Shown: piece by piece, positions 18,558 through 26,787 of the stretch | Position numbering within the stretch: position 1 is the first letter of the stretch | Layout of the letters: each line of letters starts with the position of its first letter | NCBI GenBank assembly: GCA_963923035.1 | Contig: CAWUKT010000026.1 | Coordinates: 16,713 to 80,712 of the forward strand | Length of the DNA: 64,000 nucleotides | Direction of reading: 5' to 3' | DNA from: CAWUKT01 sp963923035 | GTDB lineage: Bacteria > Bacteroidota > Bacteroidia > J057 > JADKCL01 | The notes under the pieces: model-generated | What the model was told of the DNA's origin: nothing | Database searches by the model: none | The model's input: only the letters and a program-made list of their open reading frames with translations | Program-made: the position numbers and the translations under genes

Positions 18558-20555
18558 TCACAGGACTTCCAGGCTGTACAAATAACCCTTCAGGTCCTGC
18601 TGAGGATAGGGAATCCACGCCTGCTGGAAGGGCGCCATCGGCCACCAATGGCTGAGGTGAAACTCCTGCGTGATCACCGGCTCCATCTGGTTGGACGGGA
18701 TGACGGTATAATCCGCGTCCATGTAACCAATGACGTCCAGGTGCTCCGCATCCGGCCCCATCCGCCAGATGATCCGCTCCGGCTGCCAATCGATCTCAAA
18801 GACGATTTCCGATCCGACCACCGCTTCGCGCGGCCGCTCAGATTTGATGGTCACCGCCTTGTACCAGTGGTCCCAGCGGTGCATCACGAAGGTATCCTGG
18901 GCGTAGGAAGCTCCATAATCGGCTCCCACGATGAAGGAATCGGGATCCTGACAGGCCAGGTCCCAGTTGGTGCAGGAGACGATGAGGTCGCCGTCCTGGG
19001 GATCGTAGTTCTTTGGAGGGTCGAAAGGGCTGTATTTATAAGAGGAAATCGGCCAGGCCGTAGCGCTTTTGACGATCTCGATGTCGATCTCGGCGTAGGA
19101 ATTGTCCCGCACGCGGGCACTGTCCTCCCGTTCCTTCGGAATATACCCGCCTTCACAGGGCACATTCAGGTTCCAGGGAGCATCCTCGCTGTAAATCAGC
19201 CAGAAGGCGCAGGTCAGGCCGTTCCAGACATGGTCCTCGGGGTGGGTGAGTTCGGGGAAATGAATCTTGGCGCGGTAGCGACCGTAGGTAAAGCCGACCC
19301 GCCCCCGGATGCCCACATGTTCCTTGGCCGGGCGGCGGGTGCCTTGCTGGCCGGGGTTCATGAAATAGAGCGCGCCCTTGTCCGCGTCGTAGCCGACGGT
19401 GGTCCCGGCGTCCTGCGTGGGAATGACCCGCCCCGGAGGCAAGTCCTCCTTGGGCGTCGCGGCCTGCGCATTGAAGCGATCGAGGCTGTAATCGGCCCCT
19501 GTGACATGGGCCACCTCCCGCACATTGCGCGGATTCAGGCCCGGCTCAGCGTAGTGGAAAAATTGCTCGAAATGGGCCTGGTAGAAGATGCTATCGCTGG
19601 TGCCGACGCCCGGCTGAAATTGCTTGGGATTGAGGATGCGGTCGCCCGCCTCCTCGGCGCTGACGAAGATGCCATTGGCCGGTTCAAAGCGGGCGCGGGT
19701 CTTCAGGGCCAGCGGTGATTGGACGCTGTACAGGTCCGGGGCAATGGTATCGTGGTCGAACCAGGTATAAGGATGGACGAACTGGCTGTCGGCATTGACC
19801 TGGCCAATGTCGCGGATATGGGCCGGGACCCGGGCATAACTGGAATCGTCGAGGACCACAAGGCGAAAACTGTACCCGCCCATGCGGGGATTGCGCCGCT
19901 CTCGTTGGTTCACCATCGACTTTTTCCGCCGCTCCTCCACGGCCCACCGCGCATCCAACTCCATTTGCTCTTCCAGGCTCCGCCCATTTTCCCGGGCCTT
20001 TTTCTTCATTCCCACCACCCAATCGCCTTCCAACTCCCGCATATAATTCAACTGGTTCGTCACGTGGCCCTCCATCTCGGTCGGCGTCCATTGTTCCGGG
20101 CCGTAAAACTGCTGCTCGTCCCGGGGATTCCCCTGAATACGGAAGGTATCGCGGACCAAGTAGGGTTCTCCGTCGGCCGGAATGACCGGGCTCTGCCGAA
20201 ATTCCTGCCCGGGGCCGCTGAGGCTGCCGTAGAAGTTCTCGCCCGCGCGGGGATGGTACGCCGGCCAGGCATATGTCTCATTGTGGAAATAGAGCTGGTA
20301 GAAATAGGCCTGGTCGCTGCCGGAATAGTTGGTCAGGGAAAAAGACACGACAAAGAAATCGTCCTCCGCACCGCCACTTTCGGGAATCTGAATCCCTTCG
20401 TGCACGGCATTGTCCATGGACAGCACCAAAGCCAGGGTATCCTCTGAGGTCGAATAGTTGCTGATCGGATTGAAGTCCTGCACCTCAAATCCAGTCTGGA
20501 CATTGCACCCAAACAGTCCCAGCAGGCACAGAAGCAGCGGCCACAATTTTTGCAT
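18558..20555 (-). CDS. Large lipoprotein with GH16-like concanavalin A-type domain
   Basis: Lipoprotein: the start whose first base is 20555 gives MQKLWPLLLCLLGLFGCN, with a lipobox ending in Cys. An upstream ATG at 20570 would only lengthen the n-region. The N-terminal ~380 residues are not recognised, and include a long charged helix (GMKKKARENGRSLEEQMELDARW). The C-terminal ~270 residues look like a GH16-type jelly roll: GFTYGRYRAKIHFPEL, then HVWNGLTCAFWLIY, then YAEIDIEIVKS, whose EIDIE resembles the ExDxxE active site, and FEIDWQPERIIWRMG near the end. Polysaccharide binding or cleavage is likely but unproven. It stands alone, not in a SusCD locus. Confidence 0.6.
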   Translation of the reverse strand: MQKLWPLLLCLLGLFGCNVQTGFEVQDFNPISNYSTSEDTLALVLSMDNAVHEGIQIPESGGAEDDFFVVSFSLTNYSGSDQAYFYQLYFHNETYAWPAYHPRAGENFYGSLSGPGQEFRQSPVIPADGEPYLVRDTFRIQGNPRDEQQFYGPEQWTPTEMEGHVTNQLNYMRELEGDWVVGMKKKARENGRSLEEQMELDARWAVEERRKKSMVNQRERRNPRMGGYSFRLVVLDDSSYARVPAHIRDIGQVNADSQFVHPYTWFDHDTIAPDLYSVQSPLALKTRARFEPANGIFVSAEEAGDRILNPKQFQPGVGTSDSIFYQAHFEQFFHYAEPGLNPRNVREVAHVTGADYSLDRFNAQAATPKEDLPPGRVIPTQDAGTTVGYDADKGALYFMNPGQQGTRRPAKEHVGIRGRVGFTYGRYRAKIHFPELTHPEDHVWNGLTCAFWLIYSEDAPWNLNVPCEGGYIPKEREDSARVRDNSYAEIDIEIVKSATAWPISSYKYSPFDPPKNYDPQDGDLIVSCTNWDLACQDPDSFIVGADYGASYAQDTFVMHRWDHWYKAVTIKSERPREAVVGSEIVFEIDWQPERIIWRMGPDAEHLDVIGYMDADYTVIPSNQMEPVITQEFHLSHWWPMAPFQQAWIPYPQQDLKGYLYSLEVL

Positions 20556-20642
20556 GACTGACGTTCCCATTGAAATTGATCCGCCAATCTCCCATTTTCT
20601 TCGCCCAATACCAATTGAAAGGGCCCGGAAGCCACGAACTTC

Positions 20643-21437
20643 TTACCTGCTCAGTTCTTCGGGGCTGGGCGCGTGGAAAAAGACGCCCTTGGAGCGCTCC
20701 GACAAAATCTCGCGCTGGCGGGCTTCGGGAATGGGGTTCCCGGAGAGCAAGATGAGCCGCGGAGCCGGAGGTGTATACAGCCAATCGGGGACATCCTTGA
20801 GGGCATTGTCGGTCAGGTCAAGGGTTTGCAATTCCGGCAGAAACTCCAGCTCATCGGGCACCTCCCGAATCTTATTCTTCCTCATCATCAGCGCCTGGAG
20901 GTGGATACAGTCATACACTTCCCGGGGAATCTTTTTGAGGCCCTGGTTTTCCAGACTGAGCCCCGTGACCATTTCCCGGGCTTCTTTCGGCATTTGTTTC
21001 AACCGCTGATAACTGTAGACTGCCACGGGCCGTTCCTCGTCCCGCATCAACTTGAAATCAAAGGGAATCGTGACCCAGACCTTTACGGGCTGGCCCTTCA
21101 AAATCGCCGGGCTGAAGCTGATCTCGGGCAACTTGTCCTCCACCGCCTTCGTCAGCAGGGGATGCGGGTCTTTCAGGACGATGTGCTTCTTGTAGCTTCC
21201 CTCCTCCGTCACCAGCACCCGCACGATCACCTTCCCCTCAATCTCCGCCTCCCGGGCCAGCGCCGGATAGCCAATGATCCGCCGGACATCGTTCATATTC
21301 GTCGGCGTCGGCTCCACATCCACGACGGACATGGCGTACGGATCCGGGTCGCCCTCCGTATTCTGGGCCCCGGCCATCCGGGGAGCCCCCATGAACAACA
21401 ACAGGCCGACCAGCAGCCCCAATTTGCTATTTGACAT
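20643..21437 (-). CDS. TonB C-terminal-like domain protein with leucine-rich repeats
   Basis: Periplasmic protein with a signal peptide (MSNSKLGLLVGLLLFMGAPRMAGAQ). Residues ~35-130 form a TonB C-terminal-type fold (RIIGYPALAREAEIEGKVIVRVLV ... PAILKGQPVKVWVTIPFDFKL). Residues ~150-260 hold about four leucine-rich repeats (LSLENQGLKKIPREVYDCI; LQALMMRKNKIREVPDELEFL; LQTLDLTDNALKDVPDWLY). The combination is unusual. There is no N-terminal membrane anchor or Pro-rich linker, so it is probably not an energy-transducing TonB. The ATG at 21437 is preferred to the GTG at 21440. It lies 12 bases after the paralogous gene upstream, so the pair is likely an operon born by duplication. Confidence 0.75.
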   Translation of the reverse strand: MSNSKLGLLVGLLLFMGAPRMAGAQNTEGDPDPYAMSVVDVEPTPTNMNDVRRIIGYPALAREAEIEGKVIVRVLVTEEGSYKKHIVLKDPHPLLTKAVEDKLPEISFSPAILKGQPVKVWVTIPFDFKLMRDEERPVAVYSYQRLKQMPKEAREMVTGLSLENQGLKKIPREVYDCIHLQALMMRKNKIREVPDELEFLPELQTLDLTDNALKDVPDWLYTPPAPRLILLSGNPIPEARQREILSERSKGVFFHAPSPEELSR

Positions 21438-21449
21438 CACAATGGGTGT

Positions 21450-21932
21450 TTAACGTTTTTTCTTGCCGTCCTTGGGCAGGGACAATTGGAAGTTGAACGG
21501 AATGGTCGTCCAGGCCTTGACCGGATTGCCCGCCAGGATCGCCGGCTCGAATTTCAGGTTCACAATGCCCTTTTCCACCGCCTCCAACAGCATCGGATTC
21601 CCCTCCCGGATCACCATGTGGCGCATATAATTGCCCTCCTCGTCGATCAGGACCCGCACCATCACCTTCCCCTCGATCCCCTCCTTCTTCGCCGCCGCCG
21701 GATACCCGATGCTTCCGCGAATCTCGTCCATGTTCGTGGGGCGGGGCTCCCGCTCGTGGAGCACAAACGCATTGGGATCGGGCGTCTCGTTTTGGGCCCT
21801 AAAATCGACCGCCTCCGCATCCATCACGCCCACTTCTTCCGTGTCCGGGGACTGCTCGGTTGTGTTTTGGGCGTGCAATGAAAGGGGAAATAACCACAGG
21901 GCCACCAAGGGCATCAACAGGTAGTGTTTCAT
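21450..21932 (-). CDS. Periplasmic TonB C-terminal-like domain protein
   Basis: 160-residue secreted protein (signal MKHYLLMPLVALWLFPLSLHAQ) consisting mainly of one TonB_C-type domain: EPRPTNMDEIRGSIGYPAA ... EGKVMVRVLIDEEGNYMRH ... PAILAGNPVKAWTTIPFNFQL. It aligns closely with the domain in the downstream neighbour (EPTPTNMNDVRRIIGYPAL ... EGKVIVRVLVTEEGSYKKH), so the two are tandem paralogues. The start whose first base is 21932 gives a clean signal peptide; the frame is open further upstream to 21986. The usual TonB membrane helix is absent. Its function is unknown; such domains often act as protein-protein modules in Bacteroidota. Confidence 0.75.
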   Translation of the reverse strand: MKHYLLMPLVALWLFPLSLHAQNTTEQSPDTEEVGVMDAEAVDFRAQNETPDPNAFVLHEREPRPTNMDEIRGSIGYPAAAKKEGIEGKVMVRVLIDEEGNYMRHMVIREGNPMLLEAVEKGIVNLKFEPAILAGNPVKAWTTIPFNFQLSLPKDGKKKR

Positions 21933-21996
21933 AGATTTGTCAGGTTTTAGTTCCCTCAAGTTAGCAGAATGGACCCGAGATTCCAATTGAGCGAAT

Positions 21997-22102
21997 GAGG
22001 GCGGTCCCGGCGCTCACGCCGCCGGGCGGTCCCTCCGGCAGTCGCTCCGCTCACGCGGGAGCTCCAACAAATTGCCTCCGACACCTACCGCGGATTCCTG
22101 GC
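21997..22102. repeat. Dispersed hairpin-rich element, copy A
   Basis: 106 bp almost identical to 37925-38029, nearly 16 kb away, in the same orientation; the main difference is in the stretch after GCTCCAACA (AATTG versus GACG). It contains CCCGGCG-N7-CGCCGGG, a perfect 7-bp stem, and an imperfect GCTCCGC/GCGGGAGC stem. It lies between the start of the TonB-like gene and the 3' end of the DUF4374 gene. Downstream, CACCT-GATA-AGGTG (22145-22158) forms another perfect small hairpin. The layout is reminiscent of REP/BIME or MITE-like elements. Confidence 0.8.
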
Positions 22103-22169
22103 TGACACATATCCGGGAACGACGGTCCCATCGTTGCGGAAGCCCACCTGATAAGGTGCCCAAAAGAAT

Positions 22170-22209
22170 CTCCCCCAAAACCAAAAGCAGAAACTTTTGG
22201 CTGGGGGAG
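22170..22209 (-). terminator. Terminator of the DUF4374/TonB-receptor operon
   Basis: Strong two-part hairpin: CTCCCCC pairs with GGGGGAG and, inside it, CCAAAAG pairs with CTTTTGG. On the minus strand it is followed by ATTCTTTTGG, a fair T-rich tail. It sits 60 bases past the stop of the minus-strand lipoprotein gene at 22270. Confidence 0.65.
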
Positions 22210-22269
22210 TGTAGAAAACTTACACAGATTCTTGCTACTACTTCGGGAAAGATTCCCCAAATTTCTTGG

Positions 22270-23565
22270 TCAATTATTGTTGGCGATGTTGTATGCTCCG
22301 GCCAGGTCCGCCCCTACGACATCAAAGGCCTTCGTGGCGGAGGGACTACCGGGCGTATATTTGTAATAGGCCTGCTCAGAGACCGTTGCTATCGGGAAGT
22401 AAATTTCCCCATTCAATTCAAACGTAACGCCTCCTCCGGCGTTGGCTCCGAGTTTGGGGGCTCCAGCAATCGGGGTCACCGTCTGGCTGGACAAATCAAG
22501 TTCACACCATTCCGCACTCTCAGCGGTAAAGAGGATGTTCAGCACCTGATTTAGTAGATTTTGATCAGCGATGACGTTGGAGACGCCGCCAGCATTGACG
22601 ACGATGTCCACCGCAGCTTGCGGTGTTTCGGCATTGACCCTGGCAATCGCTTTTCCATTTCCGACCAATTTGAATCCGTTCATGGTCGGATAGAAAATAT
22701 TGCCCGGATTCAGGAGCCGAACCGGTTCGAAGACGTAGCTGGTATCGATTTGGTTGCTGCCGGCGGGTATCTTATAAATGCGGGAGAAGGTTCCGGTTCC
22801 GATGGCGCCGCCATCCTGGAAATAGAGGTTGCCCATTTCATCGACCATTCCCTGGCCGAAATTGTTGACGGTGAGGACTCCACCGGAAAAGGGTGCTTCG
22901 ATGAACGTAGAACCGACATAGCTGCGACTGGTCAGGTTCGCCTGGTGCAGGTAGAATCCGCTGAAGGTCTCCCCTGAGTTGGCGCGAATGGGAGCAAATA
23001 CATCGTCACCACGGAATACAAAACGCTGGTAGCGTTGCTCGAGCGAATCAATCGGGTCGATTCCGGCGGACATATCGATGGTCCCTTCAATGGTGAGCGT
23101 ACTGGGATTGAAAATCGTAATGAGGTTCGGCGTGGCCCGGTCCTGAAAGACTCCGGTTTCGGCATCCTTCACTGCGATCCGGAAGGAACCTTCGTCCACG
23201 GTCGGGATGACTTTTTCCTCCACTATCTCTCCCTGCTCATTGACATACATCTTCGCAAATCCGGAAGCATTGTCCGTTCTGGTCAGGTAGATGCTATTGT
23301 TGTAAATCGCAGTCGGCCAGAATTCCGCGAAGTCTTTCCCTTCGGACAAGTCAACTGTCCCGGTGGGGAGTTCGTCAAAATACTTGACCAGGGAATTCCC
23401 GGAGCTGGTGGTGCCGGTCACAATGAAGCCGGAACTTTTGCGAATGATTTCGGGCTCGGTATCGTCTTCAATGACTTCTTTTTTACAAGCTCCAAAAGCA
23501 AATGCACACAATAGACCCAGTAATATGAGGTGGTTAAATCCCTTGAATCGAGGTTGAAAATTCAT
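22270..23565 (-). CDS. DUF4374-like lipoprotein, iron-acquisition locus
   Basis: 431-residue lipoprotein (LILLGLLCAFAFGACKKE, lipobox with Cys) predicted to sit in the outer membrane. The body has repeated strand-rich segments about 50-60 residues apart, like a propeller, and matches the general pattern of DUF4374 proteins that accompany TonB-dependent siderophore receptors in Bacteroidota (SGFIVTGTTSSGNSLVKYFDELPTG split here as SGFIVTGTT and LVKYFDELPTG; GNGKAIARVNAETP). It follows the receptor gene by 10 bases and ends at a clear terminator, so it is the last gene of that operon. A likely job is binding the iron chelate or capping the receptor; this is inference. Confidence 0.7.
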   Translation of the reverse strand: MNFQPRFKGFNHLILLGLLCAFAFGACKKEVIEDDTEPEIIRKSSGFIVTGTTSSGNSLVKYFDELPTGTVDLSEGKDFAEFWPTAIYNNSIYLTRTDNASGFAKMYVNEQGEIVEEKVIPTVDEGSFRIAVKDAETGVFQDRATPNLITIFNPSTLTIEGTIDMSAGIDPIDSLEQRYQRFVFRGDDVFAPIRANSGETFSGFYLHQANLTSRSYVGSTFIEAPFSGGVLTVNNFGQGMVDEMGNLYFQDGGAIGTGTFSRIYKIPAGSNQIDTSYVFEPVRLLNPGNIFYPTMNGFKLVGNGKAIARVNAETPQAAVDIVVNAGGVSNVIADQNLLNQVLNILFTAESAEWCELDLSSQTVTPIAGAPKLGANAGGGVTFELNGEIYFPIATVSEQAYYKYTPGSPSATKAFDVVGADLAGAYNIANNN

Positions 23566-23575
23566 ATTAAAAGAA

Positions 23576-25993
23576 TTAGAGTGAGTAGTTTATCTTGATT
23601 GAAAAATTCGTGCCGGGGCGGGGAATCCGGAAATTGTCGAACAATCGGCTGTTCAAAACATTTCGGACTGTAAATGAAAACTGAAGCGGGGTTTTGGGCG
23701 GGGCATAGTTCAAACCCACGTTGTGGAGTTGCTGCGTGGGGACAATGAAATCCGGATTCGCTGTGGCCAGGTCCCGAACTTCGTTGATGCTGAATCGGTC
23801 CACAAAGAAATAATTCCAGAACAGTTCCAAGTCACCCTTTCCCCGAACAATCCTCTCCAGGGAATAATTCAGGCCCATGTTGAAGAATAGGGTCGGGATA
23901 TTGGGGACCTGGGCCCCCTCGAGCGCCCCCGCTGCCAGTTGAGGCGTCCTGATTTCGTTGCTTTGGTAGGTGAAATTGCCTGTGAACCGGATCGTTTCGA
24001 CGGGCTCCGCGCCTATCGCCAGCTCGATCCCTTTTCCATTGACCACCGCTTCGTTTACAAAAATCGAATTCTCAGGTCCGAAAGCGTCCAAGCGGATCAG
24101 GTTGCTGCGGTTGCGAACAAAGGCATCTATCTGGACAAAGAAACTTTCCATCCCCGCAATGCCTTTCTCAAATCTCATCCCCACATTCCAGTTTTCACTG
24201 GTTTCCGGTAGCAATGTGTAATTCGGCACAATGGCCCCGAAATCACCAAAGATTTCGGTTTCGGTTGGAATTCGGGTCGCATCTTCGAAGCTCCCCCGCA
24301 CAAATACCGCCGGTACGACCTGGTACTTGAGCGCGAATCCATAGCCCTGGGTCGTCTCGTCGATCCGTCGGATCGGCAGGATGTCCAGCCCCCGCTGGAG
24401 AATGTCAATCGATTCGGCGCTGTACTGGTAGTTCTTGTAGAAGGAAACCAGCGTGATCTTCTTTTTCCAAAACTCAGCCTTCAATTCAGCCCCGAAAATA
24501 TTTCGTTGGATGATGGAAGGAATCGTATTTGGATCCACTGCTTCGCCATTGATGTTCAGTCGGGACCCTACCGGATCGTTGCCAGTGATGTGGGAATAGC
24601 GGAAAAAGTCTGAAACGGCCACCTGCAAGTGCTTCGACAATTGATAGTTGGCCGAAAACCGGTGGGCTGTGCCCAGGTTGTCGCCCACCCGTTGGGTGGG
24701 AATGGGAGAAATTTCGGATCCGGAGCTGTTGGTAATGTTCTGGAAGATCTGCCCATTCCAATCGTAGACTGCCGTGGTGCTGTCCAGATTGACGCTACGG
24801 GTATAGGAAAACACGCCAAAATAGCGAAGTTGAATTTTGTCCCGGAACAAGCCTTTGCGGTAATCCAAGCGGGGAGAGAAAGTGCTGAAGCTCCGCGTAG
24901 CCTGTCCAATCGGAACCGACAACAGCTGCTGGCCGTGCTGCAATTCATCGTGGCGGTAGTTGTAAGAGGCGGAAAGACTCAACCGGTCCGTCCATTTGAA
25001 GTCATGGAACAAGAGCTCTCCCTCAGCAAAGCCGGAGAAATGCCGGTCGTGGAAGCGCCGGATATCCGTTGTACTTTCCTCGTACACCGGCGTGCCGTTT
25101 TCCAGGGTTCGTTCGGTCAGGACCTGGATGTTGCGCATATTGAAATCGTTGTCGGAATAGTTCAGGAAGGAGTTGCCGGAGATCGACACCCGATCGCTTA
25201 GGTTTTTCAGGCCACCGGCGGTGAGCCGGTGCGTATTGAAGGAGCCAAAGGTATAGGACGTACGGAAATACTCCTTGTAGGAATGGAAAGGCACCAGGTT
25301 GATGCCCCCGCCCAAGGCGTCGGTCCCCACGTCGATGGGCATCACGCCCTTGTAGACGTCCATCCGCCGCAGGACGTCCACCGGGATATTGTTGATTTGG
25401 ACGCCGCCTCCGAAGACCTCCAGCGGAATGCCGTCGTAGTAAACCCGCACAGCGTTGCCATTCAGGCCGTTGAGGTTGACATTGACCGCGCTGCCCAGGC
25501 CACCTTGCTGGCGCACCACCACGCCCGTCGTCTGACGGAGCAATTCCTCCGCTCCCAGAGCTTGATTGCGGACGGCGACGGCATCCAAAGAGTTGATGGA
25601 GATGGGACGGGATTGCATTTGGGCCAATTCCGAACGCTCCTCAATGGTGACCGTTTCCATCTGAGTCGCTTCAATTTCCATTTCGCATTGCACCCGAACC
25701 ACCTCACTGTCCACTGCCAATAAAATACGCAAAGACTTGGCACCGAGGTAACTAATCTCCATTTCATAGTTGCCATAAGGAACTTCAGAAATGGAAAAAT
25801 TACCGTCCTGATCGGTCAATTTAAGGACCTTTAACCCCTCAACTTCGACAGAGGCCCCGACAACGGCTTCTCCTTTCAACGAAACATGCCCCTGAACCGT
25901 TCCTTTTCGCGTAAGCCCGGACTGTCCCCAAGTCTGACCGCAAAGGAAAACCAGAAGTCCAATCACCCCTAATTTTAGGTATGAGCCTACCAC
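23576..25993 (-). CDS. TonB-dependent outer-membrane receptor, iron-chelate type
   Basis: About 805 residues. Signal peptide, then a carboxypeptidase-regulatory-like domain (GTVQGHVSLKGEAVVGASVEVEG split as GHVSLKGEAVVGA; GNFSISEVPYGNYEMEISYLG), a plug (ALGAEELLRQTTGVVVRQQGG; DVYKGVMPIDVGTDALGGGI) and a 22-strand barrel ending in a terminal aromatic-rich strand (GTNFSIKINYSL). It imports a ligand across the outer membrane using TonB energy. The partner lipoprotein lies 10 bases downstream, and a Fur-like inverted repeat lies about 30 bases upstream of the start, so iron-repressed expression is expected. The start codon appears to be GTG at 25993; an ATG two bases upstream is out of frame. Confidence 0.88.
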   Translation of the reverse strand: MVGSYLKLGVIGLLVFLCGQTWGQSGLTRKGTVQGHVSLKGEAVVGASVEVEGLKVLKLTDQDGNFSISEVPYGNYEMEISYLGAKSLRILLAVDSEVVRVQCEMEIEATQMETVTIEERSELAQMQSRPISINSLDAVAVRNQALGAEELLRQTTGVVVRQQGGLGSAVNVNLNGLNGNAVRVYYDGIPLEVFGGGVQINNIPVDVLRRMDVYKGVMPIDVGTDALGGGINLVPFHSYKEYFRTSYTFGSFNTHRLTAGGLKNLSDRVSISGNSFLNYSDNDFNMRNIQVLTERTLENGTPVYEESTTDIRRFHDRHFSGFAEGELLFHDFKWTDRLSLSASYNYRHDELQHGQQLLSVPIGQATRSFSTFSPRLDYRKGLFRDKIQLRYFGVFSYTRSVNLDSTTAVYDWNGQIFQNITNSSGSEISPIPTQRVGDNLGTAHRFSANYQLSKHLQVAVSDFFRYSHITGNDPVGSRLNINGEAVDPNTIPSIIQRNIFGAELKAEFWKKKITLVSFYKNYQYSAESIDILQRGLDILPIRRIDETTQGYGFALKYQVVPAVFVRGSFEDATRIPTETEIFGDFGAIVPNYTLLPETSENWNVGMRFEKGIAGMESFFVQIDAFVRNRSNLIRLDAFGPENSIFVNEAVVNGKGIELAIGAEPVETIRFTGNFTYQSNEIRTPQLAAGALEGAQVPNIPTLFFNMGLNYSLERIVRGKGDLELFWNYFFVDRFSINEVRDLATANPDFIVPTQQLHNVGLNYAPPKTPLQFSFTVRNVLNSRLFDNFRIPRPGTNFSIKINYSL

Positions 25994-26021
25994 ATTTTTA
26001 GTAATTATTTTATCTATTCTT

Positions 26022-26040
26022 ATTTAGACTAATTACAAAT
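26022..26040. promoter_or_regulatory. Fur-box-like inverted repeat upstream of the TonB receptor gene
   Basis: ATTTAGA-CTAAT-TACAAAT, a 7-5-7 inverted repeat with two mismatches. It resembles the sites at 29293 and 35847 and lies 29 bases before the receptor start, within the expected core promoter. Repression by an iron-responsive Fur-family protein is inferred. Confidence 0.45.
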
Positions 26041-26114
26041 AGCCTGATTCGGTGGCAAATATAGAAGGGATTTTCAAATTCATCTATAAATTAATTGTTA
26101 AAAATGCGGAAGGG

Positions 26115-26786
26115 TCAGGCACGCTTCCGGGTCCACCAACCTCCGTAAATTGTTTCCTGAAAAAAGCAGCGGGAAGCTCCGAATCCAGCTTCCAAAAGGA
26201 GTTCCTGTAAGCGTTCCTCCGGGATATAATGGATTTTCTCCTTGATCCTTTGAAACCGATATTCAATCTCAGCCTGAGACACATCCTCTGGCAGCATGGT
26301 TTTCAGCCTTTTCAGTTGGGCGGAAATGGAGGTCTGATCGCCAAAAATATCTACCAGGAAGAAGGCGGCCTCTGGTTTGAGGCGTTGGGAAATGGCCTGG
26401 AGCAAGTCGAGTTTGGCTCCGTCATCCGGAAGGAAATGGAGAACGAGGAGCAATGTCGCAGCGTGGAACCTCGGGATTGTCGCCAGCATATCCACCGTAC
26501 CGGTCACCATTTGGACCGAAGGATATTTCATCAATTTTTGCTCCGCAATGGCCACCATCTCCGCCGCGGGATCCACGCCGGTGATCCTGAAATGGGGAGA
26601 GGCGTCAAGGAGCGCCAGGATTTCATTGCCCGTCCCGGCTCCTACCACCAGGATTTCATCTCCGGCTGCATCGGAACGCAGCAGGTTGGCGATTCCCCCC
26701 AGCACTTCCTCGTACCCCGGAAACCAATTCGCAATCATGCCATCGTAATTCCGGGCTCGGTCCTGATCAAACGTTGCAATACTCAT
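26115..26786 (-). CDS. Class I SAM-dependent methyltransferase
   Basis: 223-residue methyltransferase with a Rossmann SAM site (DEILVVGAGTGNEILALL), the acidic residue of motif II (ITGVDPAAEMVAIAEQKL) and a later motif (FHAATLLLVLHFLPDDGAK). It resembles the small-molecule methyltransferases of the UbiE/tRNA-mo5U34-like group. The start whose first base is 26786 lies one base past the receptor stop (TGAC ATG), which implies translational coupling with that receptor gene. The substrate is unknown. Coupling to an iron-receptor gene suggests modification of a chelate or a stress role, but this is weak inference. 121 bases separate it from the next receptor gene, which has its own Fur-like site. 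Confidence 0.8.
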   Translation of the reverse strand: MSIATFDQDRARNYDGMIANWFPGYEEVLGGIANLLRSDAAGDEILVVGAGTGNEILALLDASPHFRITGVDPAAEMVAIAEQKLMKYPSVQMVTGTVDMLATIPRFHAATLLLVLHFLPDDGAKLDLLQAISQRLKPEAAFFLVDIFGDQTSISAQLKRLKTMLPEDVSQAEIEYRFQRIKEKIHYIPEERLQELLLEAGFGASRCFFQETIYGGWWTRKRA

Positions 26787-26787
26787 G

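Noticed and set aside
17055..19718. An 887-codon open frame on the plus strand
   Set aside because: It lies antisense to the RsmF-like and GH16-like genes, has no recognisable domain, and is the kind of shadow frame expected in GC-rich DNA. The opposite-strand genes have clear family motifs.
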